DNA of 64,000 bases from Candidatus Enterousia intestinigallinarum (GCA_944407095.1 OX097180.1:310001-374000); one strand, 5' to 3'; positions 33,211-43,190 are shown, numbered from the stretch's first letter. The notes: a model not told the origin generated them from the letters alone. Numbers and translations: made by a program.

Positions 33211-36200
33211 ATGTCCAGATACAAACATTTAGCCGATTTGCTAAAGATTTGCTCTGTACTGCCCGCGTTGGCCGTTATGCCGGCGTTTGCAGCAGTTGAT
33301 ATAACCGAAGGGCAAGTAATAGAAAATCAAACAAATAATGACGGTGCTAATCAGAATGCTGCGGGATTGACAATTACATATGGTGATTCACTGACAACGT
33401 CGGGGGTCAACAATGTAACATTTAATAATAATTCATCCGTAAATTCTGGCGGTGCGATGAAGGCATTAAATGGATTTGTCGCGGGTGATGGCTGGACATT
33501 TACAAATAACCATTCTGACAAGATGTCTGGTGGTCTGTACGTAAAAATCCCAGAAGATGCCGAATCAAACAGAAATATTGTACTTGGAAACGGGACAACA
33601 TTTTCTGGCAATACATCGGTAGGGCCGGGTGGTGCACTGGGTATTGAATCCGCAGGCACGGTCACAATCGGTGACAACACGAAATTTGAATCCAATTCCA
33701 CAGAAGCGGACGGTGGCGCAATCGCAATCTGGACAGACAAATCCAATGGCGCAACAAGTGGCACTGAACTGACACTGGGACGTACTGATTTTACCGGCAA
33801 TACGGCTGCAAACCGTGGTGGTGCCATTGCCAACCTGAATAATGACAAAGCTGAAGATAAAACAGATTTCTATAACACCGTAAATATTGCATCTGGTTCG
33901 ACGTTTACGGGAAATTCTGCCAAAACAGGTGGTGCGATTTACAATCTAGGAACAATGAATGTCGATGGCACATTTGACGGCAACAGCACAACTGCTACAC
34001 GTGGTCACGGCGGCGCAATTTATAACGCTGGCGAAATGTCCGTTGCTGGAACATTTAAAAATAACACCGCAACAAATGCAGCCAGCCAAGGTGGCGCAAT
34101 ATATAACAGCGGCACCCTGACCGTTGCAGACAATACCGTATTCAGTGGCAATTCAACCGATACCGGTGACGGTGGGGCAATATACAATTCCGGTACGTTA
34201 AACATTGGTGACAATGTTACGTTTTCTGGAAACACCGGCGACGGCACATTGTTTATGGGCACCGGTGCCACAACCACAATCGGCGACAATGTAAAGTTTG
34301 TTGATAACACACACGGAACACGCGGTTTACAATCTGGTGCAATATCCCTGGGTAATAATGGTAATTTGACAATCGGCAAAGACGCCTTGTTCCAGGGTAA
34401 CAAAGCAGCCCTAACAGGTGGCGGTGCAATAAAAGCATCATATGCAGATTCACATCTGACAATCGCTGATTACGCACAGTTCATTGCCAATTCCAGTACA
34501 AAAGCTGGTGGTGCATTATATCTGGGCAGCAATAATATGAATCTGGGCAGTGACTTTATATTTGTAAATAATACTGCAACCCAGGGTGGTGCCATATTCT
34601 ATAATTCAATGAACACAAATCTGGCACTAAATAATTTCACATTTTCTGGCAACAAAGCAACAGATACCGCCGCTGGCATAGGTGGTGCCATTGCAGTTGG
34701 AACAAATGCCGCAGGCGAATTGAATATAAATAATTCAATATTCAGTTCTAATACGGCGGCTGTTGCTGGTGGTGCGATATCTCAGGCCGATGGGTCAACC
34801 GCGACGATAAACATTGATGAATCAATATTTAAATCGAACTCGGTCGATGCCGAAGGTGGCGCCATTGTTTCCGATGCGACAATGACGATTACTAATTCTG
34901 AATTTATCGGGAACAAAACAACTGGAACGGTAAAAATCGAGGATGTTGAAGAAGGTCAACCCGCCTATTATGCAAATAATGGTGGTGGCGCAATATTCTT
35001 GTATGACCAATCCAACACCACAGTTCGTGATTCTGTGTTCAGCCAGAATTCATCCGGCACATACGGCGGTGCAATTTCCACACGTATCGGCGCATCGGCA
35101 GAAAATTCATCGTTGACGATTGACGGTGCAACATTTACCGACAATACAGCTGGTGTGAACGGTGGTGCAATATATAACACCGTTGCTATGACCCTGAACG
35201 GTGAAAACGTGTTCAGTGGCAATATGGCGGGCGGTGCTGCAAACGATATTCATAATATCGGCACAATGACGGTTGCATCCGGCACAACAACACTGGGCGG
35301 TGGCATCACTGGAAACGGCGCGTTGACAATCGCAGACGGTGCAACATTGGATATCGGCACAACAACCGTTGAACAGGCATCCATCGACATCGACGGTACA
35401 TTGAACGCATCTATGTTGAGTTCCGACAACTATGGCAAATTGTTGGCTGACAGCATTACAACCGGTGAAAACGGCAAACTGCAACTGACAATCGGCAGTG
35501 TCGGCACATACGACATATTCGGCGGCATTGCGCACGAAGACATCACCATTGATGCTGGCCTGGCGTACGACGTCATAAACAATGGCGCGGACGGTATTGA
35601 AATCGCTATCAAGGCGGTTGAAGATATCGCGGCAGACACCGGCCTGTCCAACCAGGGCGCAGCCACAATCGCGGTGTTGGCCAATACAGATGACGATGTT
35701 CTGACTGCAATTTCATTGCGCGCCCAAACTGAACTGGAGGCAGGCAATGTTGATTATGTCGAACACGAAACGGCTAAACTGAATCCAGAAAACAAACCGG
35801 TTGCACATTCCATTTCGTCATCCGTCCAGAACCAGGTTCTGTCACTGGCGGCGGGCCGTATGACTGGCGGCACAGTTGGACGCAGCGGTGGTGATTTGGC
35901 AAATGCAGATTATGGCATCTGGGCCCAGGGTCTGTATAACCATTCTAAATTAAATGGCCAGTTCAAGGGCGACACGACCGGTATTTCCGTCGGTGCAGAC
36001 GCATTAATTGACGGTAAATACACAATCGGTATCGGTTATGCGTACAACGATACAGACGTTGATTCTGATTCTCGCGATACGAAAATCGAATCGAACAGCT
36101 TGTTCCTGTACGGCCAATACAAACCGAACAACTGGTATGTCAATGCCGCGTTGAACTATACAATGGGCAACTATACGGAAACATCAAATCCGTTCGGTGT

Positions 36201-36675
36201 TCAGTTTGAATCCGAATACGATGTCGATTCGTTCGGTGGCCAAGTTATGACCGGTTATGATTTCGCATCTGGTCTGACCCCGGAAATCGGCGCACGTTAC
36301 CTGCACATCAGCCAGGACGCGTATGACGTCGCTTTGGGTCACGTTGACGGCGCAGATATGGATTATCTGACCGGTGTTGCGGGTATCCGTTACGCGTTCG
36401 AAATCGAATCGGATATGGAATTGAAATTCCGTCCAGAACTGCGTGCGGCGGCGACATATGATTTCTTGTCTGATGCAGCGGTTGCGACAATAACCGCCCC
36501 GGGCAGCGTATCATACGTCATCGACGCCGATCGTCTGTCACGCTTTGGCGGCGAATTTGGCATCGGCCTGGCTGCCGAATGGCGTGGTCTGACAGTATCA
36601 TTGAACTATGATTTGGATCTGCACGAAGATTACACTTCACAGACCGGTATGTTAAAGTTCAGATACGACTTCTAA
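33211..36675 (+). CDS. Autotransporter with long GGAI-repeat passenger and beta-barrel
   Basis: Type V secreted surface protein, 1154 residues. The signal region MSRYKHLADLLKICSVLPAL ends at AFAA. The passenger is a right-handed beta helix with more than a dozen GG(A)I(Y/F)N-type motifs and NxxFxGN turns to about residue 700. The linker has SSVQNQVLSLAAGRMTGGTV. The last roughly 260 residues are the barrel, ending LKFRYDF. It resembles the minus-strand autotransporter at 30250 through the passenger end (GGAANDIHN) and the whole barrel. The ATG follows AAAGGAG. Probable adhesin; the ligand is unknown. Confidence 0.93.
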   Translation: MSRYKHLADLLKICSVLPALAVMPAFAAVDITEGQVIENQTNNDGANQNAAGLTITYGDSLTTSGVNNVTFNNNSSVNSGGAMKALNGFVAGDGWTFTNNHSDKMSGGLYVKIPEDAESNRNIVLGNGTTFSGNTSVGPGGALGIESAGTVTIGDNTKFESNSTEADGGAIAIWTDKSNGATSGTELTLGRTDFTGNTAANRGGAIANLNNDKAEDKTDFYNTVNIASGSTFTGNSAKTGGAIYNLGTMNVDGTFDGNSTTATRGHGGAIYNAGEMSVAGTFKNNTATNAASQGGAIYNSGTLTVADNTVFSGNSTDTGDGGAIYNSGTLNIGDNVTFSGNTGDGTLFMGTGATTTIGDNVKFVDNTHGTRGLQSGAISLGNNGNLTIGKDALFQGNKAALTGGGAIKASYADSHLTIADYAQFIANSSTKAGGALYLGSNNMNLGSDFIFVNNTATQGGAIFYNSMNTNLALNNFTFSGNKATDTAAGIGGAIAVGTNAAGELNINNSIFSSNTAAVAGGAISQADGSTATINIDESIFKSNSVDAEGGAIVSDATMTITNSEFIGNKTTGTVKIEDVEEGQPAYYANNGGGAIFLYDQSNTTVRDSVFSQNSSGTYGGAISTRIGASAENSSLTIDGATFTDNTAGVNGGAIYNTVAMTLNGENVFSGNMAGGAANDIHNIGTMTVASGTTTLGGGITGNGALTIADGATLDIGTTTVEQASIDIDGTLNASMLSSDNYGKLLADSITTGENGKLQLTIGSVGTYDIFGGIAHEDITIDAGLAYDVINNGADGIEIAIKAVEDIAADTGLSNQGAATIAVLANTDDDVLTAISLRAQTELEAGNVDYVEHETAKLNPENKPVAHSISSSVQNQVLSLAAGRMTGGTVGRSGGDLANADYGIWAQGLYNHSKLNGQFKGDTTGISVGADALIDGKYTIGIGYAYNDTDVDSDSRDTKIESNSLFLYGQYKPNNWYVNAALNYTMGNYTETSNPFGVQFESEYDVDSFGGQVMTGYDFASGLTPEIGARYLHISQDAYDVALGHVDGADMDYLTGVAGIRYAFEIESDMELKFRPELRAAATYDFLSDAAVATITAPGSVSYVIDADRLSRFGGEFGIGLAAEWRGLTVSLNYDLDLHEDYTSQTGMLKFRYDF

Positions 36676-36706
36676 ATAAAAACGCCCCAAATGGGGCGTT
36701 TTTATT
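36675..36706 (+). terminator. Intrinsic terminator
   Basis: ACGCCCCaaatGGGGCGTTTTTA after the autotransporter. Confidence 0.85.
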
Positions 36707-36772
36707 TGATATGTTATAAATCTAGATATCTTTCCTGTGGAATAAAATGTCCGCACATCGCATAATAGCAAT

Positions 36773-37870
36773 ATGGGAAAGAGAAAAGTTTTTTCTGCGC
36801 TGGCCGTAATATTGGGCACTATTTGCGCAAACGGGGCAGATGCCTGTACGGGCATCACCCTGAAATCCAAAGATAACGGTGTTGTCACCGCCCGCACGAT
36901 TGAGTGGGGCGAATCGGAAATGGAAAATTTATACACCATTGTTCCACGTGGCTATATCCAGCAATCAATGCTGCCGGGTGGCGACACGGGCGGTATGACG
37001 TTTTCCAGTATGTATGGATACGTTGGTCTGGCCGTGGTGCAACCGGGCTGGGTTATGGACGGTATGAACGAAGCAGGCCTGTCCGCGGGATTGTTTTATT
37101 TTCCCGGATACGGCGAATACCCGGAATATAACCCGGAAAACAAGGCGCGCACAATTTCGGATTTTCAACTGGTATCGTGGATACTGTCGCGATTTTCAAC
37201 CGTTGACCAGGTACGCAACGCAATTCAAAACATCGACGTTGTCAGCATAGATCCGCGCGCTTCAACTGCACACTGGCGTGTAACGGAACCGTCCGGCAAA
37301 CAGATTATTATTGAATTTGTCGACGGCCGCCCCCAGGTATACGAAAGCGAACTGGGCGTACTGACAAATTCACCAGAATATCCGTGGCAGTTAAAGAACC
37401 TGAACAATTACGTAAATTTAATACCGGGTACGGCCGGGCCAGTAAAAATGGGGCCGATTACACTGCGCGCGTTTGGCGCGGGGTCGGGATTTTTGGGATT
37501 GCCGGGTGACTTTACACCACCGTCGCGATTTGTGCGTGCCGCGTTTTTGCAGACCTATTCCGTGCAACAGGATACTTCATACGCTTCGGTTCTGCAGGCG
37601 TTTCATATTTTGAACAATTTTGACGTGCCATTGGGAACGGAATTTCCCGTCGGCCAAGTACCAGTAAATATGCCGTCGGCAACACAATGGACAATCGCCA
37701 CCGATATGCACGACCGCATAGTGTACTATCACACTATGTACAACCGGACATTGCGTTCAATCGATATGAACAAGATTGATTTTGCAAACGTCCCGTTCCA
37801 GTCGCATCCATTGGATACAACTAAACGCGAAACCGTGATACCGGTTCAGATAAACAGAACAGCGCAGTAA
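36773..37870 (+). CDS. Choloylglycine hydrolase-family amidase, exported (copy 1)
   Basis: Linear amide C-N hydrolase of the bile salt hydrolase/penicillin V acylase group, Ntn fold. 365 residues. The signal peptide ends ANGADA, and the catalytic nucleophile is Cys25 in ACTGITL. The conserved Arg is in VTARTIEWG, the Asp position of the active site is here Glu (TIEW), and other conserved parts are DGMNEAGLSAGLFYF, LTNSPEYPWQLKNLNNYVNL and SRFVRAAF. Location is periplasmic or secreted. Substrate (conjugated bile salt, acyl-homoserine lactone or penicillin-like amide) is not decidable. It is followed after 5 bases by a paralog. No clear ribosome binding site. Confidence 0.9.
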   Translation: MGKRKVFSALAVILGTICANGADACTGITLKSKDNGVVTARTIEWGESEMENLYTIVPRGYIQQSMLPGGDTGGMTFSSMYGYVGLAVVQPGWVMDGMNEAGLSAGLFYFPGYGEYPEYNPENKARTISDFQLVSWILSRFSTVDQVRNAIQNIDVVSIDPRASTAHWRVTEPSGKQIIIEFVDGRPQVYESELGVLTNSPEYPWQLKNLNNYVNLIPGTAGPVKMGPITLRAFGAGSGFLGLPGDFTPPSRFVRAAFLQTYSVQQDTSYASVLQAFHILNNFDVPLGTEFPVGQVPVNMPSATQWTIATDMHDRIVYYHTMYNRTLRSIDMNKIDFANVPFQSHPLDTTKRETVIPVQINRTAQ

Positions 37871-37875
37871 GCAAA

Positions 37876-38970
37876 ATGAAAACGAAACAAATTATATTTG
37901 CAACCGCGGTTGCATTGGCTGGATTTTATACCCAAAATAATACGGCGTCGGCCTGTACTGGCATAACACTTACGGCGAACGACGGTGCAGTTATCGTTGC
38001 ACGCACTATGGATTGGTCACGCGAAGAAATGGACAGTTTTTATCTGATTGCGCCCCGCGGATATGCCCAACAATCAATGCTGCCCGACGGTGCAAATGAC
38101 GGAAATACGTTTGCCGCGCGATACGGTTTTGTTGGATTGGGACTGGCGCAAACAGAATTTGTTATTGACGGCATAAACGAAGCGGGCTTGTCGGCCGCCC
38201 TGTTCTATTTCCCGGAATACGGTCAATATCCCGAATACAATCCGGAATATAAGTCACAAACATTGGCCGACGCCCAGGTGGTGCCCTGGATTCTGTCACA
38301 GTTTTCAACCATTGACCAGGTCAAAGACGCCATAAAAAACGTACGCATAGTACACGTTGACCCGCGCATAGACACCCTGCACTGGCGCATAACCGAACCA
38401 TCTGGTCGCCAGGTTATTTTGGAAATCATAAACGGCGTTGCAACATTTTACGACAGCAAACTGGGCGTTTTAACAAATGCCCCCGAATACCCGTGGCACA
38501 TAAAGAATTTGAATAACTATGTAAATCTGCATCCTGGCACGACCGGGCCGGTAAAAATGGGGCCGATAACATTGCGCGCATTTGGGGCGGGTTCTGGATT
38601 GCTGGGACTGCCGGGCGATTTTACACCGCCGTCACGATTTGTGCGCGCCGCGTTTTTACAAGAATATTCCCTGCCCCAGGAAAACGGACACGATACCGCA
38701 ATGGCAGCATTTCATATACTGAATAACTTTGATGTGCCACTGGGGGTTCAGTTTGCACAAAACGCCGCACCAAATAATATGCCGTCGGCAACCCAATGGA
38801 CAATCGCCACCGACACACGCAACAAAGTCGTGTACTATCACACAATGTACAACCGCACAATCCGCGAAATAGATTTATCAAAAATCGATTTTGACACTAT
38901 ACCGTTTCAAACACACCCATTGGACACACCACAGGTTGAAACAATAATTCCGGTACAAATAAATCGATAA
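37876..38970 (+). CDS. Choloylglycine hydrolase-family amidase, exported (copy 2)
   Basis: Paralog of the preceding gene, 364 residues. The signal peptide ends NNTASA, and nucleophile Cys27 is in ACTGITL. Here the Arg and Asp sit in VARTMDWS, the usual form. LTNAPEYPWHIKNLNNYVNL and FTPPSRFVRAAFL are conserved. Two genes 5 bases apart imply co-expression. The first copy has Glu where this one has Asp, so the pair may differ in substrate. In gut bacteria such enzymes often cleave conjugated bile salts; this is family knowledge and not shown here. Confidence 0.91.
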   Translation: MKTKQIIFATAVALAGFYTQNNTASACTGITLTANDGAVIVARTMDWSREEMDSFYLIAPRGYAQQSMLPDGANDGNTFAARYGFVGLGLAQTEFVIDGINEAGLSAALFYFPEYGQYPEYNPEYKSQTLADAQVVPWILSQFSTIDQVKDAIKNVRIVHVDPRIDTLHWRITEPSGRQVILEIINGVATFYDSKLGVLTNAPEYPWHIKNLNNYVNLHPGTTGPVKMGPITLRAFGAGSGLLGLPGDFTPPSRFVRAAFLQEYSLPQENGHDTAMAAFHILNNFDVPLGVQFAQNAAPNNMPSATQWTIATDTRNKVVYYHTMYNRTIREIDLSKIDFDTIPFQTHPLDTPQVETIIPVQINR

Positions 38971-39057
38971 AATCAATCAAAATATTTTTGCTGGTGGCAC
39001 TTTTCCTTTTTGTTTTATGAGTATATAATTTATACCAAACACCAAAAAGGAGAACAT

Positions 39058-40296
39058 ATGAAAATCAAACCATTTGCTGGTGTACGTCCACCCAAAGAAC
39101 TGGCCGCCGACGTAGCATCACGTCCGTACGACGTTCTGAACTCTGCCGAAGCCAAAGCCGAAGCTGGTGAAAAATCATTACTGCATATTATCAAACCGGA
39201 AATTGATTTCGACCCGATTGCCGACGAACATTCACAGCCCGTATATGACAAAGCAGTTGAAAATTTCAAACTGTGGCAGGAACGTGGCTGGCTGGTTCAA
39301 GATGACAAAGAAATGTACTACATCTATGCCCAAACAATGGACGGTCGCACTCAATACGGTTTGGTTGCCGCCGCCAATGTTGATGATTATATGAACGGCA
39401 AAATAAAAAAACACGAACTGACCCGTCGCGACAAAGAAGACGACCGTATGATTCACGTACGTATTCAAAACGCGAATATTGAACCAGTATTTTTTGCATA
39501 TCCGGACGTTGATGAAATGAACAAAATCATTGCGGACTATGTCGCATCACACGAACCGGAATACGACTTTGTTGCACCGGACGGATTTGGCCACACATTT
39601 TGGAAAATTGACGATGACAAAATCATAAACCGTATAACGGAAATATTCCGTGATATTCCGGCAATGTACGTCGCGGACGGTCACCACAGAACCGCCGCCG
39701 CTGCACGCGTCGGCGCGGAAAAGCGTGAACAAAACCCGAATCACACTGGGGATGAAGAATACAACTATTTCCTGGCCGTGATATTCCCGGAAAGCCAGTT
39801 AAAGGTCATCGACTATAACCGCGTGGTGAAAGATTTGAACGGCCTTAGCCCGGATGAATTTTTGGAAAAACTACGCGAATCATTTGACGTTGTTGAAATG
39901 GGCACGGAAATATACAAGCCGACAAAACTGCATAACTTTGGAATGTATTTGAACGGCAAATGGTATTCACTGACGGCAAAGCCGGGCACATATAACGACA
40001 ACGACCCGATTGGTGTTCTGGACGTAACGGTGCTGTCCAATTTGGTATTTGATAAAATATTAAATCTGGGCGACCTGCGTACCAGCAAGCGAATCGATTT
40101 CGTCGGTGGTATTCGTGGTCTGGGCGAATTGCAACGGCGTGTTGATTCCGGTGAAATGGCAGCAGCATTTGCACTGTACCCCGTAACGATGCGTCAAATC
40201 ATTGATATTGCGGACACTGGCAATATTATGCCACCAAAAACAACGTGGTTTGAACCCAAACTGCGCAGTGGCCTGGTAATCCACAAACTGTCATAA
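39058..40296 (+). CDS. DUF1015 family protein
   Basis: 412 residues from the ATG at 39058 (AAGGAG upstream); an in-frame ATG at 39010 would need translation of the AT-rich leader and is rejected. The family pattern is clear: MKIKPFAGVRPPKELAADVA with SRPYDVL, KKHELTRRDKEDDRM, IPAMYVADGHHRTAAAARVG, FLAVIFPESQL. DUF1015 proteins are cytoplasmic and of uncertain function; relatives have been linked to serine or phosphate-related metabolism, with no support from this context. Monocistronic; a terminator follows. Confidence 0.9.
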   Translation: MKIKPFAGVRPPKELAADVASRPYDVLNSAEAKAEAGEKSLLHIIKPEIDFDPIADEHSQPVYDKAVENFKLWQERGWLVQDDKEMYYIYAQTMDGRTQYGLVAAANVDDYMNGKIKKHELTRRDKEDDRMIHVRIQNANIEPVFFAYPDVDEMNKIIADYVASHEPEYDFVAPDGFGHTFWKIDDDKIINRITEIFRDIPAMYVADGHHRTAAAARVGAEKREQNPNHTGDEEYNYFLAVIFPESQLKVIDYNRVVKDLNGLSPDEFLEKLRESFDVVEMGTEIYKPTKLHNFGMYLNGKWYSLTAKPGTYNDNDPIGVLDVTVLSNLVFDKILNLGDLRTSKRIDFVGGIRGLGELQRRVDSGEMAAAFALYPVTMRQIIDIADTGNIMPPKTTWFEPKLRSGLVIHKLS

Positions 40297-40325
40297 AAAA
40301 TCCCCCGAACGGGGGATTTTTTATT
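40296..40325. terminator. Bidirectional intrinsic terminator
   Basis: AAATCCCCCgaacGGGGGATTTTTT between convergent DUF1015 and PpiD-like genes. Confidence 0.85.
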
Positions 40326-41733
40326 TCGCAAAGAAGCGATTAAACACCTTTTCGTTCACCTTTACCGGATATTCACGAATCAGGAACGCATTGTAATCAT
40401 CAATGATATCCTGAGTTGATGTTTTTTCCAGTTCGGCACGAATATCGGCCATCTTTTTTTCGTCATCCGACGGCATAATTTCACGTTCTATATGCAATAC
40501 ATAAAACGCGTCTGGAGCCGTTACAATGGAATTTGTACCAATTTCCGAATTAAACGCGGCACTCAACACATCCAGCGGCGCGCCTGACGCACGTGTCACA
40601 GTTACCGTCTTTTTGCCGGCCAATTCGCCACCATCGTTCAAATCAACCAGTAATTCATTTGCACGAACGTACGCCTGTTTGCGCTGTTCCGCACGCGTCC
40701 AGCCGGTGACCAACTGTTCACGTACGTCATCAAATTCGGCGTTATGCGCGGGAATTACTTTATCAACACGAACAATGACGAAACCTTTTTTGGTTTCAAT
40801 CAGTTCGCTTTCCAGTCCCTCTTCCATACCAAATACACGATTCATCATCGCATCGGTCAGGATTTCATCAACCGGGCGGCTGTCCGCATCAAACGTTCCC
40901 AGCGCAACGTATTTCGCATCGTGTGCCGCGGCCGCATCCGCCATAGCGTCACCTGCGATAATTGCATCTTCAACCGCAATAGCATTTTCATACGCGGCAT
41001 CATAACTGTCCGGTTTATCCATTTCCGCTGGAATCAGAACATAGGACACGGTGCGCTGTTCCGGGACAACGTGCGGATTCTGGTCATAAAACGCACGCAA
41101 CTGTTCCGTTGTCGGCGTACCAACCGTAAAATCAGAAAACTTTACCGTGGCATAATCTATCGCCCGTTGGGCATAGCGCGCATCGTATGCCGCCCGAACT
41201 GCAAAGTCGGGCACTGCAACCGGCACAGACATCGCCCCCAACGTATATCCGCGCAATACCTGGCGACGCAGGACGTCGGCAAATGCGGCCTCGCTATATC
41301 CGCTGTTGGCCAAAACGGTATCAAACATATATGTTGAAAACTGGCCGTCTATTTGAAATTCCGGAAATTCGCGAATTTCGCGCGCAATCTGAGCGTCTGA
41401 TACAACAAACCCCAAATCGGCGGCACGACTGTCGGCCATCGCCTGGGTTGTCAGATTGGACATAATACGCCCGTTCAGCGCATCTGTCTGGGCCGGGTCG
41501 GCATACAGCGCACGCTGTTGTTCACGCGTCATCGCAGCCAATTCACGCGATTTTTCCAAACTGAACTGTTGGATTGTAACCTCTGAACTGCCGGCACGAA
41601 CCAATGTCGTATCACTGGCCGCGCCGCCGAAAATCCATTCCGCCACGCCCCAGCCAACAAAAGAAAACGCCAAAATTCCAATCAGAATCTTTGCGACCGG
41701 CTTGTCCGCCGCATTACGTAAATATTCTAGCAT
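40321..41733 (-). CDS. PpiD/SurA-like periplasmic folding factor
   Basis: Membrane-anchored chaperone of the peptidyl-prolyl isomerase group. 470 residues. One N-terminal segment (AKILIGILAFSFVGWGVAEW) follows the typical MLEYLRNAADKP. A SurA N-terminal helical domain (ASDTTLVRAGSSEVTIQQFS onward) is next. The parvulin region around residues 240-340 is weak but has a recognisable EETKKGFVIVRVDKV-like strand. A C-terminal helical part folds back. Predicted to help outer-membrane proteins such as autotransporters fold. Start AAAAGGGGATTA-ATG. Divergent from tpiA. Confidence 0.88.
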   Translation of the reverse strand: MLEYLRNAADKPVAKILIGILAFSFVGWGVAEWIFGGAASDTTLVRAGSSEVTIQQFSLEKSRELAAMTREQQRALYADPAQTDALNGRIMSNLTTQAMADSRAADLGFVVSDAQIAREIREFPEFQIDGQFSTYMFDTVLANSGYSEAAFADVLRRQVLRGYTLGAMSVPVAVPDFAVRAAYDARYAQRAIDYATVKFSDFTVGTPTTEQLRAFYDQNPHVVPEQRTVSYVLIPAEMDKPDSYDAAYENAIAVEDAIIAGDAMADAAAAHDAKYVALGTFDADSRPVDEILTDAMMNRVFGMEEGLESELIETKKGFVIVRVDKVIPAHNAEFDDVREQLVTGWTRAEQRKQAYVRANELLVDLNDGGELAGKKTVTVTRASGAPLDVLSAAFNSEIGTNSIVTAPDAFYVLHIEREIMPSDDEKKMADIRAELEKTSTQDIIDDYNAFLIREYPVKVNEKVFNRFFAK

Positions 41734-41801
41734 TTAATCCCCTTTTGCGATACCATAGCAAAACGATATCACGAAAATCAACGAAAAAAAGGGGAAAATC
41801 A

Positions 41802-42506
41802 ATGAAAGTTATTGCTGGGAATTGGAAAATGAACGGATCACGCACCGCACTGCGTGAAATGGTTGATGCACTGCAAAGTGTGGAAACAGAAAACAAGGTT
41901 GTTTTGTGCGTACCCTATACAATGCTGTGTGTTGACGGTGGTCACGTCGCCCTGGGTGCCCAGGACGTCAGCGCGCACGACCACGGTGCATATACGGGTG
42001 AAGTTTCCGCCGCTATGATTGCCGATACCGGCGCCAAATATGTTATTGTCGGCCACAGTGAACGTCGCCAATACCACGGTGAAACTAATGATACCGTCCG
42101 TCAAAAGGCCGCCGCTGCAATCGCCGCAGGATTGACACCGATTATATGTGTCGGCGAAACAATGGACGAAAAGCAGGCCGGAAAAACAATGGACATTATT
42201 GAATCTGGCGTACGCGAATCCGTCCCCAGTGACGTTGATGCTGATATAATTATCGCATATGAACCGCGTTGGGCGATTGGGGCTGATCTGACCCCGACAG
42301 CGGCGGAAATTGCCGAAGCCCACAAACTGATTGCGGATACATTGGCGTCTATGGGTCTGGGCGGAACGCCGGTTCTGTACGGTGCCAGTGTAAAGGCCGC
42401 AAACGCCGCGGACATTATGTCCATACCACACGTTGACGGCGTTTTAGTTGGTGGCGCATCCTTGAAACCGGACGATTTCATACCTATAATAACCAGTGTT
42501 AAATAA
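41802..42506 (+). CDS. tpiA: Triosephosphate isomerase
   Basis: Interconverts dihydroxyacetone phosphate and glyceraldehyde 3-phosphate. 234 residues, a little shorter than the usual 250. Substrate Lys in GNWKMNGS, catalytic His in VGHSERRQYHGE, catalytic Glu in IAYEPRWAIG, phosphate loop GASVKAAN and GVLVGGASL. Oddity: the flexible loop reads EPRWAIGADLTPT, where most family members have EPVWAIGTG. The start is the ATG at 41802 behind AGGGGAA; the longer frame starts inside the divergent gene. Confidence 0.96.
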   Translation: MKVIAGNWKMNGSRTALREMVDALQSVETENKVVLCVPYTMLCVDGGHVALGAQDVSAHDHGAYTGEVSAAMIADTGAKYVIVGHSERRQYHGETNDTVRQKAAAAIAAGLTPIICVGETMDEKQAGKTMDIIESGVRESVPSDVDADIIIAYEPRWAIGADLTPTAAEIAEAHKLIADTLASMGLGGTPVLYGASVKAANAADIMSIPHVDGVLVGGASLKPDDFIPIITSVK

Positions 42507-42562
42507 ATGTATAGTTAAACCGGGGGCGCATATCCGCCGCCCCCAAACTGTTACAGGCAGGT

Positions 42563-43153
42563 ATGAATATGGACGAAAAAAACGTAAAGATTGATGAAGT
42601 TTCTATTTCCACCGAACCGGAAAGTACGACTGCACCGCAATCGGACACAGCACCCGAAAAAGCGGACGCAAAAAATACACCCGATACACCGGCAAATGAA
42701 AACGCCGCAGATTCTGAAACAGACAAATTAAATGCCCAAATTGCCGAACTGACGGATAAATTTTTACGTCTGGCAGCGGAATTGGAAAACACCCGTCGTC
42801 GTGCCGCATTGGATATTGAATCAAGTGCCCGCAACCGCGCTATGTCTGTTGCAAAAAAGTTTTTACCGGTAATGGATGCAATCGAAGCGGCACAAAAACA
42901 CGCGCCTGATGACGCAGGTATCAAATCAATGGCAATGGCAATGAATGACGCATTTGCCCAGGTCGGTATAATAAAAATCGATTCGGTCGGCCAGGTTTTG
43001 GATCCAAAATTTCATAACGCGATTCAGGTTATCGACGCCCCTGCGGATGCCGATCCGCGTCCCGCGCCAAATACTATTATTGAGGAACTGCAACCTGGAT
43101 ATATGTTCGGCGATACAGTTTTACGAACAGCAATGGTTGTTGTATGTAAATAG
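42563..43153 (+). CDS. grpE: Nucleotide exchange factor GrpE
   Basis: Co-chaperone that releases ADP from DnaK. 196 residues. An acidic disordered head (to about residue 52) is followed by the long helix with AELTDKFLRLAAELENTRRR and the beta-wing: GIIKIDSVGQVLDPKFHNAI, LQPGYMFGDTVLRTAMVVV. ATG at 42563 or the in-frame one two codons later. Follows tpiA by 56 bases, with no visible terminator between them, so the two may be cotranscribed. dnaK and dnaJ are not nearby. Confidence 0.95.
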   Translation: MNMDEKNVKIDEVSISTEPESTTAPQSDTAPEKADAKNTPDTPANENAADSETDKLNAQIAELTDKFLRLAAELENTRRRAALDIESSARNRAMSVAKKFLPVMDAIEAAQKHAPDDAGIKSMAMAMNDAFAQVGIIKIDSVGQVLDPKFHNAIQVIDAPADADPRPAPNTIIEELQPGYMFGDTVLRTAMVVVCK

Positions 43154-43154
43154 T

Positions 43155-43190
43155 CAAAACGCCCCACAATTACGGGGCGTTTTTTTATTG
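43155..43190 (+). terminator. Intrinsic terminator of grpE
   Basis: ACGCCCCacaattaCGGGGCGT followed by TTTTTT. Confidence 0.8.

Noticed and set aside
33211-36675. Tandem GGAI repeats as a DNA repeat array or CRISPR
   Set aside because: They are imperfect coding repeats of a beta-helix passenger; no CRISPR-like identical repeats with spacers are present anywhere in the window.
39010-39057. Earlier start for the DUF1015 gene
   Set aside because: The added 16 residues lie in an AT-rich leader; the ATG at 39058 has AAGGAG at the right distance.
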